Source: Myxococcales bacterium (GTDB lineage: Bacteria; Myxococcota_A; Polyangia; Haliangiales; Haliangiaceae). Taken from it: 64,000 nucleotides of DNA. Under the pieces are notes generated by a model. It saw only the letters and a program-made list of their open reading frames with translations. It was not told the DNA's origin and made no database searches. The position numbers and the translations under genes are program-made. The stretch lies in the NCBI GenBank assembly GCA_016720595.1, contig JADKKI010000006.1, positions 186,001 to 250,000 on the forward strand. The letters run 5' to 3'. This document shows positions 20,207-28,971 of this stretch, piece after piece (within the stretch, counting starts at the first letter, position 1; the number at the start of each line of letters is the position of its first letter).

Positions 20207-22393
20207 GTGACGGTGGCAGAGGGCCAGGACATCACGCTCGACGGGACGCTCGGACGCGTCGTGTTCAAGAACGACGAATCGAGCTTCACCGTCGCGCGGT
20301 TCGAGACGCCTGGCCGCGAGCAGGTCACGGTGGTGGGCGAGCTCGTGGGGATCACGGAGGGCCTGCCGCTGCGCCTCCGCGGGCAGTGGGTCGAGGACAG
20401 GAAGTTCGGGCGGCAGTTCAAGATCTCCACCTACCAGCTGCGATCGCCCGAGACGTTGATCGGGATCGAGCGGTTCCTCGCGGCCGCAGGGATCCAGGGG
20501 ATCGGGGCCGAGATGGCCAAGCGGCTCGTGCAGAAGTTCGGGATGGATACGCTCGAGATCATCGATCGCAAGCCGGAGCGGCTGACCGAGGTGGTGGGCA
20601 TCGGCACCGCGCGGGCCAAGCAGCTGTCGGCCGCGTTCGCCGAGCAACGCCAGATGCAGGACGTGATGGTGTTCCTCCACGGGATCGGGGTCTCGCCGTC
20701 GCTGGCGCCCCGGATCATCAAGCGCTACGGGCGCGATGCGATCAACATCGTGCGCGCGAATCCGTATCGCCTCGCGCACGAGGTCCGCGGCATCGGGTTT
20801 CGTACCGCGGATGCCTATGCGCAGAAGCTCGGGCTCGCGCGCGACGCACCGGAGCGGATCGAGGCCGGCATCCTCCACGCCCTCGAGACCGCGGCCGAGG
20901 ATGGCCACATGCACCTCCCCGACGAGACCTTGATCGCGCAGACCGCCGAGCTGCTCGGGATCGCGCTCGAGCTGATCGCGCCGCGGCTCGGCGCTCTCGA
21001 GCAGCGGGGCCACGTGGTGCGCGAGAGCCTCGGTGATCGAGGCCCGTGCACGGAGCTGCCGTGGGCGTTCGAGGCGGAGGCGGAAGCTGCCACGCGGCTC
21101 GCCGAGCTGATCCGCACGCCGTCGCGTAGCTCCACGCTCGATGTCCACGCGGCGATCCACGCGTTCGAGGCGGTCACCGCGGTCCAGCTCGCCGTGCAGC
21201 AGCGGCGCGCGGTGGAGGCTGCGCTGACGGACAAGTGCGTGGTGATCACCGGCGGTCCGGGCGTCGGCAAGACCACGATCGTCAAGGCGATCGTGCACCT
21301 CGCGAAGCTGATGCAGCGGCGGGTGGCGCTCGGTGCTCCCACCGGCCGTGCGGCGAAGCGGCTCGGCGAGGCCACCTCGCACGAGGCGATGACGATCCAC
21401 CGGCTGCTCGAGTATCAGCCGCACGAGAATGGCTTCGCGCGCGGGCCCGAGAACCCGCTGGACGCCGACCTGCTCGTGATCGACGAGGCCTCGATGGTCG
21501 ATGCCCAGCTGTTCCGCGCCGTGATGGCGGCGCTGCGCCCGGGATCACAGCTCGTCCTCGTCGGCGATGTCGATCAGCTCCCCTCGGTGGGAGCCGGCTC
21601 GGTGCTCTCCGACGTGATCGCCTCGGAGGCCGCGACGGTGATCCGGCTGACCGAGATCTTCCGGCAGGCCGCGGCGAGCAAGATCGTGGTCTCGGCCCAC
21701 CGCATCAACAGCGGCGAGCTGCCCGACCTCGACACGCCCGCGGGCGCCGAGACCGACTTCTTCTTCATCGGCCGCGATGATCCAGAGGCCGCCCGCGCCA
21801 CGATCATCGAGCTGGTGTCCGAGCGGATCCCCACGCGCTTCGGCTTCGATCCCGTGACCGAGGTGCAGGTCCTCGCACCGATGCACCGTGGCGAGCTCGG
21901 CACCTCGGCGCTCAACAGTGCGCTCCAGGACAAGCTCAACCCCGCGGTCCCCGGTGGCCTCGAGCTCGCGCGCGGCGATCGCGTGTTCCGGCGCGGCGAC
22001 AAGGTGATGCAGCTGAAGAACGACTACGACAAGAGCGTGTTCAACGGCGACATCGGCGTGATCGCCGGGATCGAGGGCGAGAAGATCGTGCGGGTCGACT
22101 TCGACGGGCGGATCGCCGTCTACGAACGTCAGGAGCTCGATCAGCTGATCCACGCGTACGCCGTCAGCATCCACAAGAGCCAGGGCTCGGAGTACCCGGC
22201 CGTGGTGATCCCGCTCGGGACCCAGCACTTCATGATGCTGCAGCGATCGCTGCTCTACACCGCGGTCACGCGCGGCAAGCGCCTCGTCGTCATCGTCGGG
22301 AGCAAGCGCGCGGTGCAGCTCGCCGTGCGCAACGCGGATGCGCGGCAGCGGTTCACCTGGCTCGCCGAGCGCGTGCGCGTGGCCGTGGCGTGA
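20207..22393 (+). CDS. recD2: RecD2-type ATP-dependent 5'-3' DNA helicase
   Basis: 728 residues with the RecD/TraA layout: an N-terminal OB-like region, a helix-hairpin-helix block (GIQGIGAEMAKRL and VGIGTARAKQL, about 100-145), the SF1B ATPase with Walker A GGPGVGKTT (~348-356), DEAS (VIDEASMVD), the QLPSVGAGSV motif, and a C-terminal UvrD-like part with SIHKSQGSEYPAVV. RecD2 works without RecBC in replication and repair in organisms such as Deinococcus. The start is GTG 20207, with another in-frame GTG at 20213. It follows the lipoprotein/coiled-coil pair closely and may share their transcript. Confidence 0.94.
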   Translation: MTVAEGQDITLDGTLGRVVFKNDESSFTVARFETPGREQVTVVGELVGITEGLPLRLRGQWVEDRKFGRQFKISTYQLRSPETLIGIERFLAAAGIQGIGAEMAKRLVQKFGMDTLEIIDRKPERLTEVVGIGTARAKQLSAAFAEQRQMQDVMVFLHGIGVSPSLAPRIIKRYGRDAINIVRANPYRLAHEVRGIGFRTADAYAQKLGLARDAPERIEAGILHALETAAEDGHMHLPDETLIAQTAELLGIALELIAPRLGALEQRGHVVRESLGDRGPCTELPWAFEAEAEAATRLAELIRTPSRSSTLDVHAAIHAFEAVTAVQLAVQQRRAVEAALTDKCVVITGGPGVGKTTIVKAIVHLAKLMQRRVALGAPTGRAAKRLGEATSHEAMTIHRLLEYQPHENGFARGPENPLDADLLVIDEASMVDAQLFRAVMAALRPGSQLVLVGDVDQLPSVGAGSVLSDVIASEAATVIRLTEIFRQAAASKIVVSAHRINSGELPDLDTPAGAETDFFFIGRDDPEAARATIIELVSERIPTRFGFDPVTEVQVLAPMHRGELGTSALNSALQDKLNPAVPGGLELARGDRVFRRGDKVMQLKNDYDKSVFNGDIGVIAGIEGEKIVRVDFDGRIAVYERQELDQLIHAYAVSIHKSQGSEYPAVVIPLGTQHFMMLQRSLLYTAVTRGKRLVVIVGSKRAVQLAVRNADARQRFTWLAERVRVAVA

Positions 22394-22417
22394 CCCGGCT
22401 GGTGGTACGGTTCACGG

Positions 22418-22873
22418 ATGACGAGGATCGGATTCTGGCAGCTCGTTCTCGATGACAGGCTCTCGTGGTGGGAGGCGAAGCGGATCAACGAGGCCGCGGA
22501 CGCCGCGGATCTCGCGGGCGCTCAGGCGGAGACCGCCCACTACGCGACGATGAACCTCGCCACGCGGATGCAGGCGATGAGCCGCGAGATCATCATGCTG
22601 CGCACGGCGATCACGGTGCTCGTCCAGACGCTGAAGGACACCAACGTCGTCGACGAGAAGCTCCTCGATGCCCGGCTCGAGGCGGCGATGGAGGCGGCGG
22701 TTCCGCCACCGGTCGCCCACATCGCCTCGCCGTTCGCGGCGGGTGGGCAGCCGAGCGCGGCCGAAGGCCCCCGGCTCTACACCTGCCTCCGGTGTCGCCA
22801 GCAGGTGCCCGCCAGCTCGACGCTGATGACCGCAGACGGCCCGGTCTGCGAGCGCTGTCCGTCAGCCGGCTGA
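22418..22873 (+). CDS. Helical protein with C-terminal zinc ribbon
   Basis: 151 residues, starting 24 bases after recD2. The N-terminal 80 residues are helical and repetitive in pattern (WWEAKRINEAADAADLAGAQ, then MQAMSREIIMLRTAI). A Pro/Ala linker leads to a short CxxC...CxxC module (CLRCRQQVPAS and CERCPSAG), probably a zinc ribbon. No enzyme motif is seen. Similar small ribbon proteins are common in this phylum; the family is not recognised. Confidence 0.72.
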   Translation: MTRIGFWQLVLDDRLSWWEAKRINEAADAADLAGAQAETAHYATMNLATRMQAMSREIIMLRTAITVLVQTLKDTNVVDEKLLDARLEAAMEAAVPPPVAHIASPFAAGGQPSAAEGPRLYTCLRCRQQVPASSTLMTADGPVCERCPSAG

Positions 22874-22883
22874 GGGTGCGCGT

Positions 22884-22902
22884 CGGCTTGTTCGACGAGC
22901 CG
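22884..22902. terminator. Hairpin between converging genes
   Basis: CGGCTTGT, loop TCG, then ACGAGCCG forms an 8-base-pair stem (one G-T wobble). It lies between the stop of the zinc-ribbon gene (22873) and the stop of the rhomboid gene (22975), where a bidirectional terminator is expected. There is no T run, so its strength is uncertain. The remaining ~70 bases of the gap show nothing else. Confidence 0.4.
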
Positions 22903-22974
22903 TAGCCGGCCCCGAGGGGTGCGGGCGTGCAAGCATCTCGAGCGTCGCGAACGCTGCGGCGTGGAGCGCGCGCG

Positions 22975-24357
22975 TCATGGCTTCCCTTCGCCGCTGCCCG
23001 CGCCGCCGGGTGGGGCCGTCGGCTTCGGTGCGCGCACGGGGAGCGCGCGGAACACGGGCGCGTAGAGCTTGCACAGCGCTTCGTACTGCTCGCGCGCTTG
23101 CGCATCCATCTGCGCCGTGGTGCCGCAGGTGACTCGCATCTGCTGGAGGCCATCGCACATCGCTTCGATCGCCGCAGCGTCGAGCTGATAGCCGTCGAGG
23201 CCCACGTCCTGGGCCGCGAGCTGCTTCGCGGCGGCGATCGCGCCGGGGAGATCGTTGCCGTAGAACGCCGTGCACACGGTGGTGTAGCCGTTCATGACCT
23301 CCGTGAGCTCGAGGGCGGGCCCCAGCGCCGGGTCCGAGGTCTCCTCGATCGGAGACGGTGTGCGGGTGAGGATGATCGCGATCGCACCGATCGATCCGAC
23401 GATGCCGATCGCGCCGAGCAGGATGCGCGCCGGGATCACCATGCGGCGCTTCCAGGTCGCGGGGCGGACCGCGAAGCCGAAGGCGACGCCCGCGAGGAGG
23501 CCGAACAGGTGCGCCCAGTTGTCGGCGCCCACGGCGAAGCCGAACAGGATCGTATAGGCGGACCACTTCAGCATGTCATCGCGCAGCGCGTGCCCCCGGC
23601 CTCGGCCGGCGCGATGTCCGTAGCCCACGGCGACGCCGATCAGGCCCATCAGGCCCCCCGAGGCGCCGATGCCCACCGCGAGCCGTCCGACCTGGAGGGC
23701 ACCGAGGTTCGCGAGCACGCCGGTCACCACGAACAGGCCGAGCGTGGTGGTGCGGCCATAGAGCTCCTCGATCCGCGGACCGATCGTCGCGATCGCGAGG
23801 AGGTTGAACGCGAGGTGCCAGAGCCCTGCGTGCAGGAACACCGAGGTGACGAGGCGCCACGGCTCGTCGGCCATCGCGGGTGGCCAGCGCCCACCGAACT
23901 CGAGCAGCAACATCACAGGTGGGGACGAGAAGCCGCCGCCCGCGGCGACCCACACCCGTGCGTATGCGATCAGGATCCCGATCGCGATCAGGGTCGACAT
24001 CGAGATCCCGACCGGCATCAGGATCCCGAGCCGCCCCAGGACCTGGAGCCCGCGACTGCCGAGCTTCGCGCCGCACGCCGTGCACACCGCCTCCTCCTTG
24101 TCCTGCACCGCACCGCACTCGCGGCAGGTCTTGTGGGCGTAGGCGATGTGCAGCTGTTGCTGCGCGCGGAGGTTTGCAGCCTTCGTGCGGTTGGCCTGCC
24201 AGCGGATCAGCTTCCAGCGCAGGCGCGTCTTGTTGAAGCCGAGGTTCCCGGCGACGTTGACCACCTTCTCGATCCAGGCGTCGTCGTCCTTCGCAGGCTC
24301 GTTCGTAGGCCCCTTGGAATCGTCGGGCTTCGGCGACGGCGGCGTCGCCTCGCTCAT
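22975..24357 (-). CDS. Rhomboid-family intramembrane protease with N-terminal zinc ribbon
   Basis: 460 residues from ATG 24357, which overlaps the serC stop (ATGA). Residues 78-95 hold a four-Cys zinc ribbon (CRECG and CTACG). Six TM helices follow between about 110 and 330. They carry rhomboid signatures: HxxxxHxxxN in TM2 (HAGLWHLAFN), the catalytic serine in GASGG (Ser233) and the catalytic histidine in NWAHLFGLLAG (His283). After a last TM helix comes a ~110 residue soluble domain with several Cys. The enzyme cleaves TM segments of client proteins; its clients are unknown. Coupling to SerC is probably only transcriptional. Confidence 0.92.
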   Translation of the reverse strand: MSEATPPSPKPDDSKGPTNEPAKDDDAWIEKVVNVAGNLGFNKTRLRWKLIRWQANRTKAANLRAQQQLHIAYAHKTCRECGAVQDKEEAVCTACGAKLGSRGLQVLGRLGILMPVGISMSTLIAIGILIAYARVWVAAGGGFSSPPVMLLLEFGGRWPPAMADEPWRLVTSVFLHAGLWHLAFNLLAIATIGPRIEELYGRTTTLGLFVVTGVLANLGALQVGRLAVGIGASGGLMGLIGVAVGYGHRAGRGRGHALRDDMLKWSAYTILFGFAVGADNWAHLFGLLAGVAFGFAVRPATWKRRMVIPARILLGAIGIVGSIGAIAIILTRTPSPIEETSDPALGPALELTEVMNGYTTVCTAFYGNDLPGAIAAAKQLAAQDVGLDGYQLDAAAIEAMCDGLQQMRVTCGTTAQMDAQAREQYEALCKLYAPVFRALPVRAPKPTAPPGGAGSGEGKP

Positions 24358-25424
24358 CCGCGACCGTGCTCGACGTCGTCGAGCAGCTCGACCAGGCGCT
24401 GCACTCCCTCCTCGGGGAACGCGTTGTAGATGCTCGCGCGCAGACCACCGACCGAGCGGTGACCCTTGAGGCCCGAGAGCCCACGCTCCTCGGCGCGCGC
24501 CAGCATCGTGGCCTCGAGCTCGCGGGTCGCGCCGCGGAACGTGATGTTCATCATCGAGCGGCTCGCGGGCTGCGCGTGGCCCTTCCACAGCGTGCTCTGA
24601 TCGAGGAAGTCGTAGACCACCTTGGCCTTGCGCGTGTTGCGCTCGGCCATCGCGGACAGTCCGCCCTGTTCGCGGATCCACGAGACCACCTCGCCGATGA
24701 TGTACACGCCGAACGTGTTGGGCGTGTTGTGCATCGATTGCTCCTTCGCGTACGTGCGGTACTGCGCGAGCGGTGGCAGGTCCACAGCGCCGGTCTCGAG
24801 GAAGTCCTTGCGCGCGATCACGAGGCTGATCCCGGACGGGCCCAGGTTCTTCTGCGCCCCGGCATAGATCAGCGCGTGGTTCTCGAGGACGAGCGGCCGG
24901 CTGAAGATGTCGCTCGAGGCGTCACACACGAGCGGGGCAGGGGCGACCGGCGGCGTGGCCCACTGGGTGCCGTAGATCGTCTCGTTGCTGGTGTAGTGGA
25001 CGTAGCGCGGCGCCGGAGAGAACGTCAGCTCGCGGGGCACGGCATCGAACGCGGGAGCTCCCGAGCACGCCACGTGGACGGTGCCCACGCGCCGCGCCTC
25101 CTCGATCGCCTTCCCCGACCAGATGCCGGTGTCGCAGTAGTCGGCGGTCTGGCCTGCTCCGAGGAAGTTCTGCGGGACCATCGCGAAGTGGTGCGTGGCA
25201 CCGGCGGTGACGAACAAGATCGCGTACGCATCGCTGATCCCGCCGACCTCGCGGATCGCCGCCTCGGTGCGCTCGAGCACGCGACCGAACTCCGGGCCAC
25301 GATGGCTGTGCTCGAGGATCCCGATCCCGGAGCCATCGAGATCGAGCAGGGCGCCTTGCGCGTTGCGCAGGACCTCTTCAGGAAGTGCCGCAGGGCCGGA
25401 CGAGAAGTTCAGCTTGCGGGCCAC
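24354..25424 (-). CDS. serC: Phosphoserine aminotransferase
   Basis: Second step of serine synthesis (3-phosphohydroxypyruvate to phosphoserine), also used for pyridoxal phosphate synthesis. 356 residues, the normal length, starting MARKLNFSSGPAALPEEVL, the family's N-terminus. The PLP lysine is Lys192 in YAGAQKNLGPSG. Phosphate-binding residues HRGPEF and DASSDIFSR are present. It lies six bases after the 82-residue gene and overlaps the rhomboid gene. serA and serB are not in the window. Confidence 0.96.
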   Translation of the reverse strand: MARKLNFSSGPAALPEEVLRNAQGALLDLDGSGIGILEHSHRGPEFGRVLERTEAAIREVGGISDAYAILFVTAGATHHFAMVPQNFLGAGQTADYCDTGIWSGKAIEEARRVGTVHVACSGAPAFDAVPRELTFSPAPRYVHYTSNETIYGTQWATPPVAPAPLVCDASSDIFSRPLVLENHALIYAGAQKNLGPSGISLVIARKDFLETGAVDLPPLAQYRTYAKEQSMHNTPNTFGVYIIGEVVSWIREQGGLSAMAERNTRKAKVVYDFLDQSTLWKGHAQPASRSMMNITFRGATRELEATMLARAEERGLSGLKGHRSVGGLRASIYNAFPEEGVQRLVELLDDVEHGRG

Positions 25425-25430
25425 GAGCGG

Positions 25431-25679
25431 TCACCGACGCGCGACGTCTTCGAAGTAGAAGACGGTGAGCGCGATGCAGTGAAACGCCTCGTCCGAGGAC
25501 TGCGTGACCACGATGTCCGTGACCTTGTAGTGCGAGTTCCGCGCCATCCAGTCCGAGACCTTCTCGCCGAGCTGCTCTCGATCGGCGACCATCGTGGCGG
25601 AGAAGACTTTGACACCGTTGAACTTGACGTCCCGACGCAGGGTGAGCTGACCCGACTGGTTACCAACATTCGCGGACAT
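25431..25679 (-). CDS. Small conserved-looking protein upstream of serC
   Basis: 82 residues from ATG 25679. The sequence alternates charged and hydrophobic residues in a beta-strand pattern (VKFNGVKVFSATMVADREQ, then HCIALTVFYFEDV). This suggests a compact alpha-beta fold, and there is no signal or membrane segment. It ends six bases before serC on the same strand, so it is likely the first gene of the serC-rhomboid transcript. Not recognised. Confidence 0.65.
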   Translation of the reverse strand: MSANVGNQSGQLTLRRDVKFNGVKVFSATMVADREQLGEKVSDWMARNSHYKVTDIVVTQSSDEAFHCIALTVFYFEDVARR

Positions 25680-25770
25680 CTGACTCACCGTAGCATGCCA
25701 GCCCGCGGGTTCGACAATCCCCTCGTCGCGCGAAAGCGCCCTCGTGCTGTACCGCGGAGCTGCAGGCCGC

Positions 25771-25803
25771 GCAGACCGTGCAGACCGTGCAGACCGTGCA
25801 GAC
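25771..25803. repeat. Nine-base tandem repeat
   Basis: GCAGACCGT is repeated three full times and partly a fourth. It lies in the 164-base gap between the start of the 82-residue gene (25679) and the stop of the kinase gene (25844), both on the minus strand. The unit is 9 bases, but no reading frame of a recognised gene covers it. A short imperfect inverted sequence (CACCACGCG and CGCGGTG) follows at about 25810-25835. It may be a simple-sequence expansion; no function is evident. Confidence 0.6.
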
Positions 25804-25843
25804 TTCGTACACCACGCGCACGCACGCGGTGCGTCACGCTCCG

Positions 25844-27097
25844 CTATTCCTCGTCGTCGAGCGCGCGGTCGAGGGCGTTGGCGAGCTTCTCCGCCTCTTG
25901 CGGCGACATCGAGGTCGGCGTGAACGCCTTCTCGGCGGTCTCCACGAGCGCGAGCATCCGCGCCTGCTCGACGGACAGCCCGGAGGCGTCGCTCGTGATC
26001 CACTCGTCGAGCTCCTCGGTCAGCCGCTTCTTCGCGGCCCGGGCTTCCTCGCCGCGTGGCGCGATGCCGGCGGGTGGCGCGCCCTGGCGGCGGTAGCTGA
26101 TCGAGCCGTACGCCTGGGCGAGGTCTTTGCGCATCTCGCCCATGTTCTGGTAGCGCTTGTTCGGATCCTTCATCATCGCGCGCAGGATCACGCCCTCGGC
26201 CATCTCGGTGATCTCGCGGTGCGGCGCGAACTCGCGCGGCGACGGCGGGTTCGTGTGGATGTGCATCGAGAGCACCTCGCTCGACTGCGGCGCCTCGAAC
26301 GGCGGGCGACCGCACAGCATGTCGAACATGATCACGCCCAGCGAATAGACATCGGCGCGGTGGTCGACGTCCTCGCCGCGGGCGGCCTCGGGAGACATGT
26401 ACTCGGGGGTGCCGAACACCGCACCCTGGACGGTCTCCGCCATCAGCTCGTCCTGGATCAGGACCTTCGCGATGCCGAAATCGAGGACCTTCACGAAGTC
26501 GTACGATTCCTCGCGCTCGGTGATCCAGGTCTGGTCGGGAGCCATGCGGACGAGGTCACGTCGCCCGGGCTTCTTCAGCAGCATGATGTTGTCGGGCTTG
26601 AGGTCCCGGTGGATCACACCGACGGCGTGCGCCGCCTCGAGCGCGAGGGCGATCTGGTTGGCCACGTTGAGCGCGCGGTGCAGCTCGACGGCGCCGTCCT
26701 TCTCGATCAGATCCTCGAGGCTCTTGCCCTCGAGGTACTCCATGACGAAGTACACCGGACCATCGGCCATGATGCCGAAGTCGGTGACGTCGACGATGTT
26801 GGCGTGGTTGATCGAGGTCGCCGCGCGGGCCTCGCGGAGGAAGCGGTGGATCGCCTCCTGGTACCGCGCGAACTGCGGATGCAGAACTTTAACGGCCACC
26901 GGCTTCTTGATGTAGACGTGCTCGCCCGCGTAGACCGTGCCCATGCCGCCGCGGCCGAGGATCTTGTCGAGCCGGTAGTTGCCGATCGACGTGCCGAGCC
27001 GCGCGATGTCGTCTTCCTCGACCAGCACGGCCGAGTCATGCAGGCAGAACCGCTCCCCGTCGGGAAATCGCGTGAAGCAGCGGGGGCAGACTTTCAC
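25844..27097 (-). CDS. Soluble Ser/Thr protein kinase with N-terminal zinc ribbon
   Basis: 417 residues. An N-terminal metal motif (C4, C7, C18, H20) precedes a full kinase domain (about 38-315). It has GRGGMGTVYAG, Lys70 in VAVKVL, HRDLKPDN (163-170), DFG (206-208) and GTPEYMSPEAARGE. All catalytic residues are in place. The C-terminal ~100 residues are helical and charged and end LDRALDDEE; no TM helix is present, unlike most relatives. The stop is five bases beyond... the downstream side is the 25.7 kb repeat gap, and the barrel-like gene at 28109 ends only four bases before this start, so both are probably one transcript. Confidence 0.94.
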   Translation of the reverse strand: MKVCPRCFTRFPDGERFCLHDSAVLVEEDDIARLGTSIGNYRLDKILGRGGMGTVYAGEHVYIKKPVAVKVLHPQFARYQEAIHRFLREARAATSINHANIVDVTDFGIMADGPVYFVMEYLEGKSLEDLIEKDGAVELHRALNVANQIALALEAAHAVGVIHRDLKPDNIMLLKKPGRRDLVRMAPDQTWITEREESYDFVKVLDFGIAKVLIQDELMAETVQGAVFGTPEYMSPEAARGEDVDHRADVYSLGVIMFDMLCGRPPFEAPQSSEVLSMHIHTNPPSPREFAPHREITEMAEGVILRAMMKDPNKRYQNMGEMRKDLAQAYGSISYRRQGAPPAGIAPRGEEARAAKKRLTEELDEWITSDASGLSVEQARMLALVETAEKAFTPTSMSPQEAEKLANALDRALDDEE

Positions 27098-27101
27098 ACG
27101 G

Positions 27102-28109
27102 TTACTTTCCGGCTCGGAACTGCAGGAAGAAGGTCAGGAAGCGACTGTCGTAGAACTTCTGCCCTTCGGGCGGCTTCACGTTGAGGAACGTGAACTCGAG
27201 CCCTAGGTCGAGCTTCTGGCTCGGCGAGAACTCAACGCGCGCCGTGGCCGGCACCGTGAAGAATCCGGCGTCGGTGTTGAAGTCGGCGATCTGGAGCTGC
27301 GCGAAGATGACGACCGAGAGCGCCGCGATCGGGTTGGTCGCGATGCCGAGCGACGGGTTGAGATCTGGCTTGCTGCCGTCGAGGTCGATGCTCATCAGCG
27401 TGTCGAGAGCGATGATCGCGATCTCGGGCTTCGCCACGTAGCGGAACGGGAAGCCGATATCGATGGAAGCCTTCACCTTGCCGGCGTTGTACTTGCCGGT
27501 TGGCTTGTTGGGGAGTTCCGCGCCCATCGCGTCCTTAGGGCACGGCGGTGTTCCGGTGCCCATGCCATCGGCCATACAGATCTCGGCGGAGGCCGGCCGG
27601 TTGATGCGCAAAGCCGTGCGGAAGTCGATGAGGTCGTACGCGAGCGCCCCTTCGACGCCCGCGTAGAACCCGAACTGCTTGAAGTTGAAGCCGTCAGTCA
27701 GGCCGAACAGCCCAGTGACGTTGTCCCGGAACCCGTAGCGACCCTCCGCGTTGAGGCCGAAGCTCTCGAACGCGCTCTGCGCGCTGATATCGACGCCGAC
27801 GCCGATCCGGGCCTGGAAGATGCCCTGGGTCATCGTCAGCGGGCGCGACAGCTCGCGGACCGGATAGGTCTTCAGGTTGAACAGGCCGCCGGAGGTGACC
27901 GGAGGCTGGTCCTTGTCGTCCTCCTCGTCGCCTTCATCGCCTTCATCGCCCTTGCCGCCGCCGTCATCCCCGCCATCGTCATCGCCGCCGCCGTCTTCCT
28001 CGTCGTCATCACCGGCGTACGCGACGTGATCGTGACCATGCCAGGCCACGTATCCAAGGCTCATCAGGAGGACCAGCGCGAGCCGAAGCCCGCGTGACTG
28101 CGAAAGCAT
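27102..28109 (-). CDS. Secreted barrel-like protein with acidic N-terminus
   Basis: The ATG at 28109 has a GAGG ribosome site; two GTG codons lie just ahead. 335 residues. A signal peptide ends near VAYA and is followed by ~35 residues of almost pure Asp/Glu/Gly, a possible calcium-binding or spacer segment. The body alternates short polar and aromatic strands (RYGFRDNVTGLFGL, VEFSPSQKLDLGLEFTF), as in outer-membrane barrels, and ends with aromatic and basic residues. Its SRPLTMTQGIFQARIGV box resembles boxes in the proteins at 33037, 43146 and 44232. It lies immediately upstream of the kinase gene on the same strand. Function unknown. Confidence 0.75.
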   Translation of the reverse strand: MLSQSRGLRLALVLLMSLGYVAWHGHDHVAYAGDDDEEDGGGDDDGGDDGGGKGDEGDEGDEEDDKDQPPVTSGGLFNLKTYPVRELSRPLTMTQGIFQARIGVGVDISAQSAFESFGLNAEGRYGFRDNVTGLFGLTDGFNFKQFGFYAGVEGALAYDLIDFRTALRINRPASAEICMADGMGTGTPPCPKDAMGAELPNKPTGKYNAGKVKASIDIGFPFRYVAKPEIAIIALDTLMSIDLDGSKPDLNPSLGIATNPIAALSVVIFAQLQIADFNTDAGFFTVPATARVEFSPSQKLDLGLEFTFLNVKPPEGQKFYDSRFLTFFLQFRAGK

Positions 28110-28189
28110 CACCACCTCACGGAAATGCTACCGCAATCCCCACCCCACTGCTCGGATCCGGCGCCCGAAATGCCGGGAGTCCGAAACGC

Positions 28190-28220
28190 CGAAGGGCCCG
28201 TCGAGACGACGAGCCCTTCG
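28190..28220. terminator. Stem-loop downstream of the histone-like gene
   Basis: CGAAGGGC, a mismatched C, CGTCG, loop AGA, CGACG, a mismatched A, then GCCCTTCG: a 13-base-pair interrupted stem. It lies after the stop of the histone-H1-like gene (28314, minus) and before the start of the barrel gene (28109). It has only a weak T-rich flank. It probably ends the histone-like transcript. Confidence 0.55.
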
Positions 28221-28313
28221 AACACAAGTGAAGCTAGTAAGCCGTAGCTAGTTGGTAGCCGTAGACGAGCGCAGAAGCCGTGAGGGACGCCGGGACAGCC
28301 CCAGCGTCAGGGC

Positions 28314-28679
28314 TCACTTCTTCTTGCCCTTCTTGCCGCCGGCCTTCTTGGCCGGGGCCTTCTTGGCCGCCTTCTTCGCGGCGGGCTTCTTCGCGGCGGG
28401 CTTCTTGGCAGCCGCCTTCTTCGCGGGAGCAGCCTTCGCAGTCTTCTTGCGCTTGCTGCCACCGACCTGCCGCTCCTTGCGAGCGACGTCGCCGTCACCG
28501 TCGAGGTAGTAGAGGTACTTGCTGTAGTCCATCTCGATGCCGGCGGCCGCAACCTTCTGCGCCTTGCCCTTCGGCATGCCGGGCTTCTTGCGGGGCGTCG
28601 CCCACACGTCGCCGGTCTTGATGTAGTACATCAGGTCGTTGTCACGCTTGATACCAGTCTTCGCGATCTTCTCACCCAT
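28314..28679 (-). CDS. Histone-H1-like basic DNA-binding protein
   Basis: 121 residues from ATG 28679 with a GGGAGGG ribosome site. Residues 1-75 form a small domain (MYYIKTGDVWATPRKKPGMP, YLYYLDGDGDVARK) and the remaining ~45 are Lys/Ala/Pro repeats (AAKKPAAKK) ending GGKKGKKK. This tail is the hallmark of bacterial H1-like nucleoid proteins, which condense DNA, and resembles known myxobacterial histone-like tails. The promoter region upstream (28680-28917) contains the unusual iterated palindromes. A hairpin at 28190-28220 ends the unit. Confidence 0.85.
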   Translation of the reverse strand: MGEKIAKTGIKRDNDLMYYIKTGDVWATPRKKPGMPKGKAQKVAAAGIEMDYSKYLYYLDGDGDVARKERQVGGSKRKKTAKAAPAKKAAAKKPAAKKPAAKKAAKKAPAKKAGGKKGKKK

Positions 28680-28784
28680 GATCTGAACCCTCCCTAGGGT
28701 AATTGGGGTCGCGAACGTACAGCAGGCATCTGACAGCCGTCGCTGGTTATCGCGAGAAAATCGTCGTCGGAGACCGAGCAGATC

Positions 28785-28971
28785 TCCGTCGAGGAATCGC
28801 CCGGGGTGCCCTGGGGCAGATTTCCTCGTCGGGAAACGCCTGTGGATAACTCGTTTCTCGACGAGGATCCGAAATGATCTAAATCCTCGTCGGGAAACGA
28901 GAATTCCTCGTCGAGGATCACCTGCCGCGGGGCAGTTTTCGACGAGGAACCGCGCGCTCGCAGACGAGGAC
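28785..28971. repeat. Cluster of TCCTCG(T/A)CGAGGA-type palindromes
   Basis: The nine-base core TCCTCGTCG or its complement CGACGAGGA occurs exactly at 28823, 28859, 28884, 28905 and 28940, with near matches at 28787 and 28963. Several copies extend to TTTCCTCGTCGGGAAACG. The copy at 28905-28917 is a complete palindrome around one central base. Spacing is 21-36 bases and orientation varies. The cluster fills most of the 238-base gap ahead of the histone-like gene and runs ~50 bases into the 3' end of the methyltransferase frame. It could be a multi-site operator or a structural element. Confidence 0.75.
28841..28849 (-). promoter_or_regulatory. Perfect consensus DnaA box
   Basis: TTATCCACA reads on the minus strand (TGTGGATAA on plus), an exact match to the bacterial DnaA box, in the middle of the palindrome cluster. 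A single box does not make an origin; no dnaA, dnaN, gyrB or rpmH is nearby. It could titrate DnaA, control the histone-like gene or be chance. Confidence 0.4.

Noticed and set aside
28680..28917. Replication origin at the DnaA box
   Set aside because: Only one exact box is seen, with no AT-rich unwinding element and no dnaA/dnaN/gyr neighbours.
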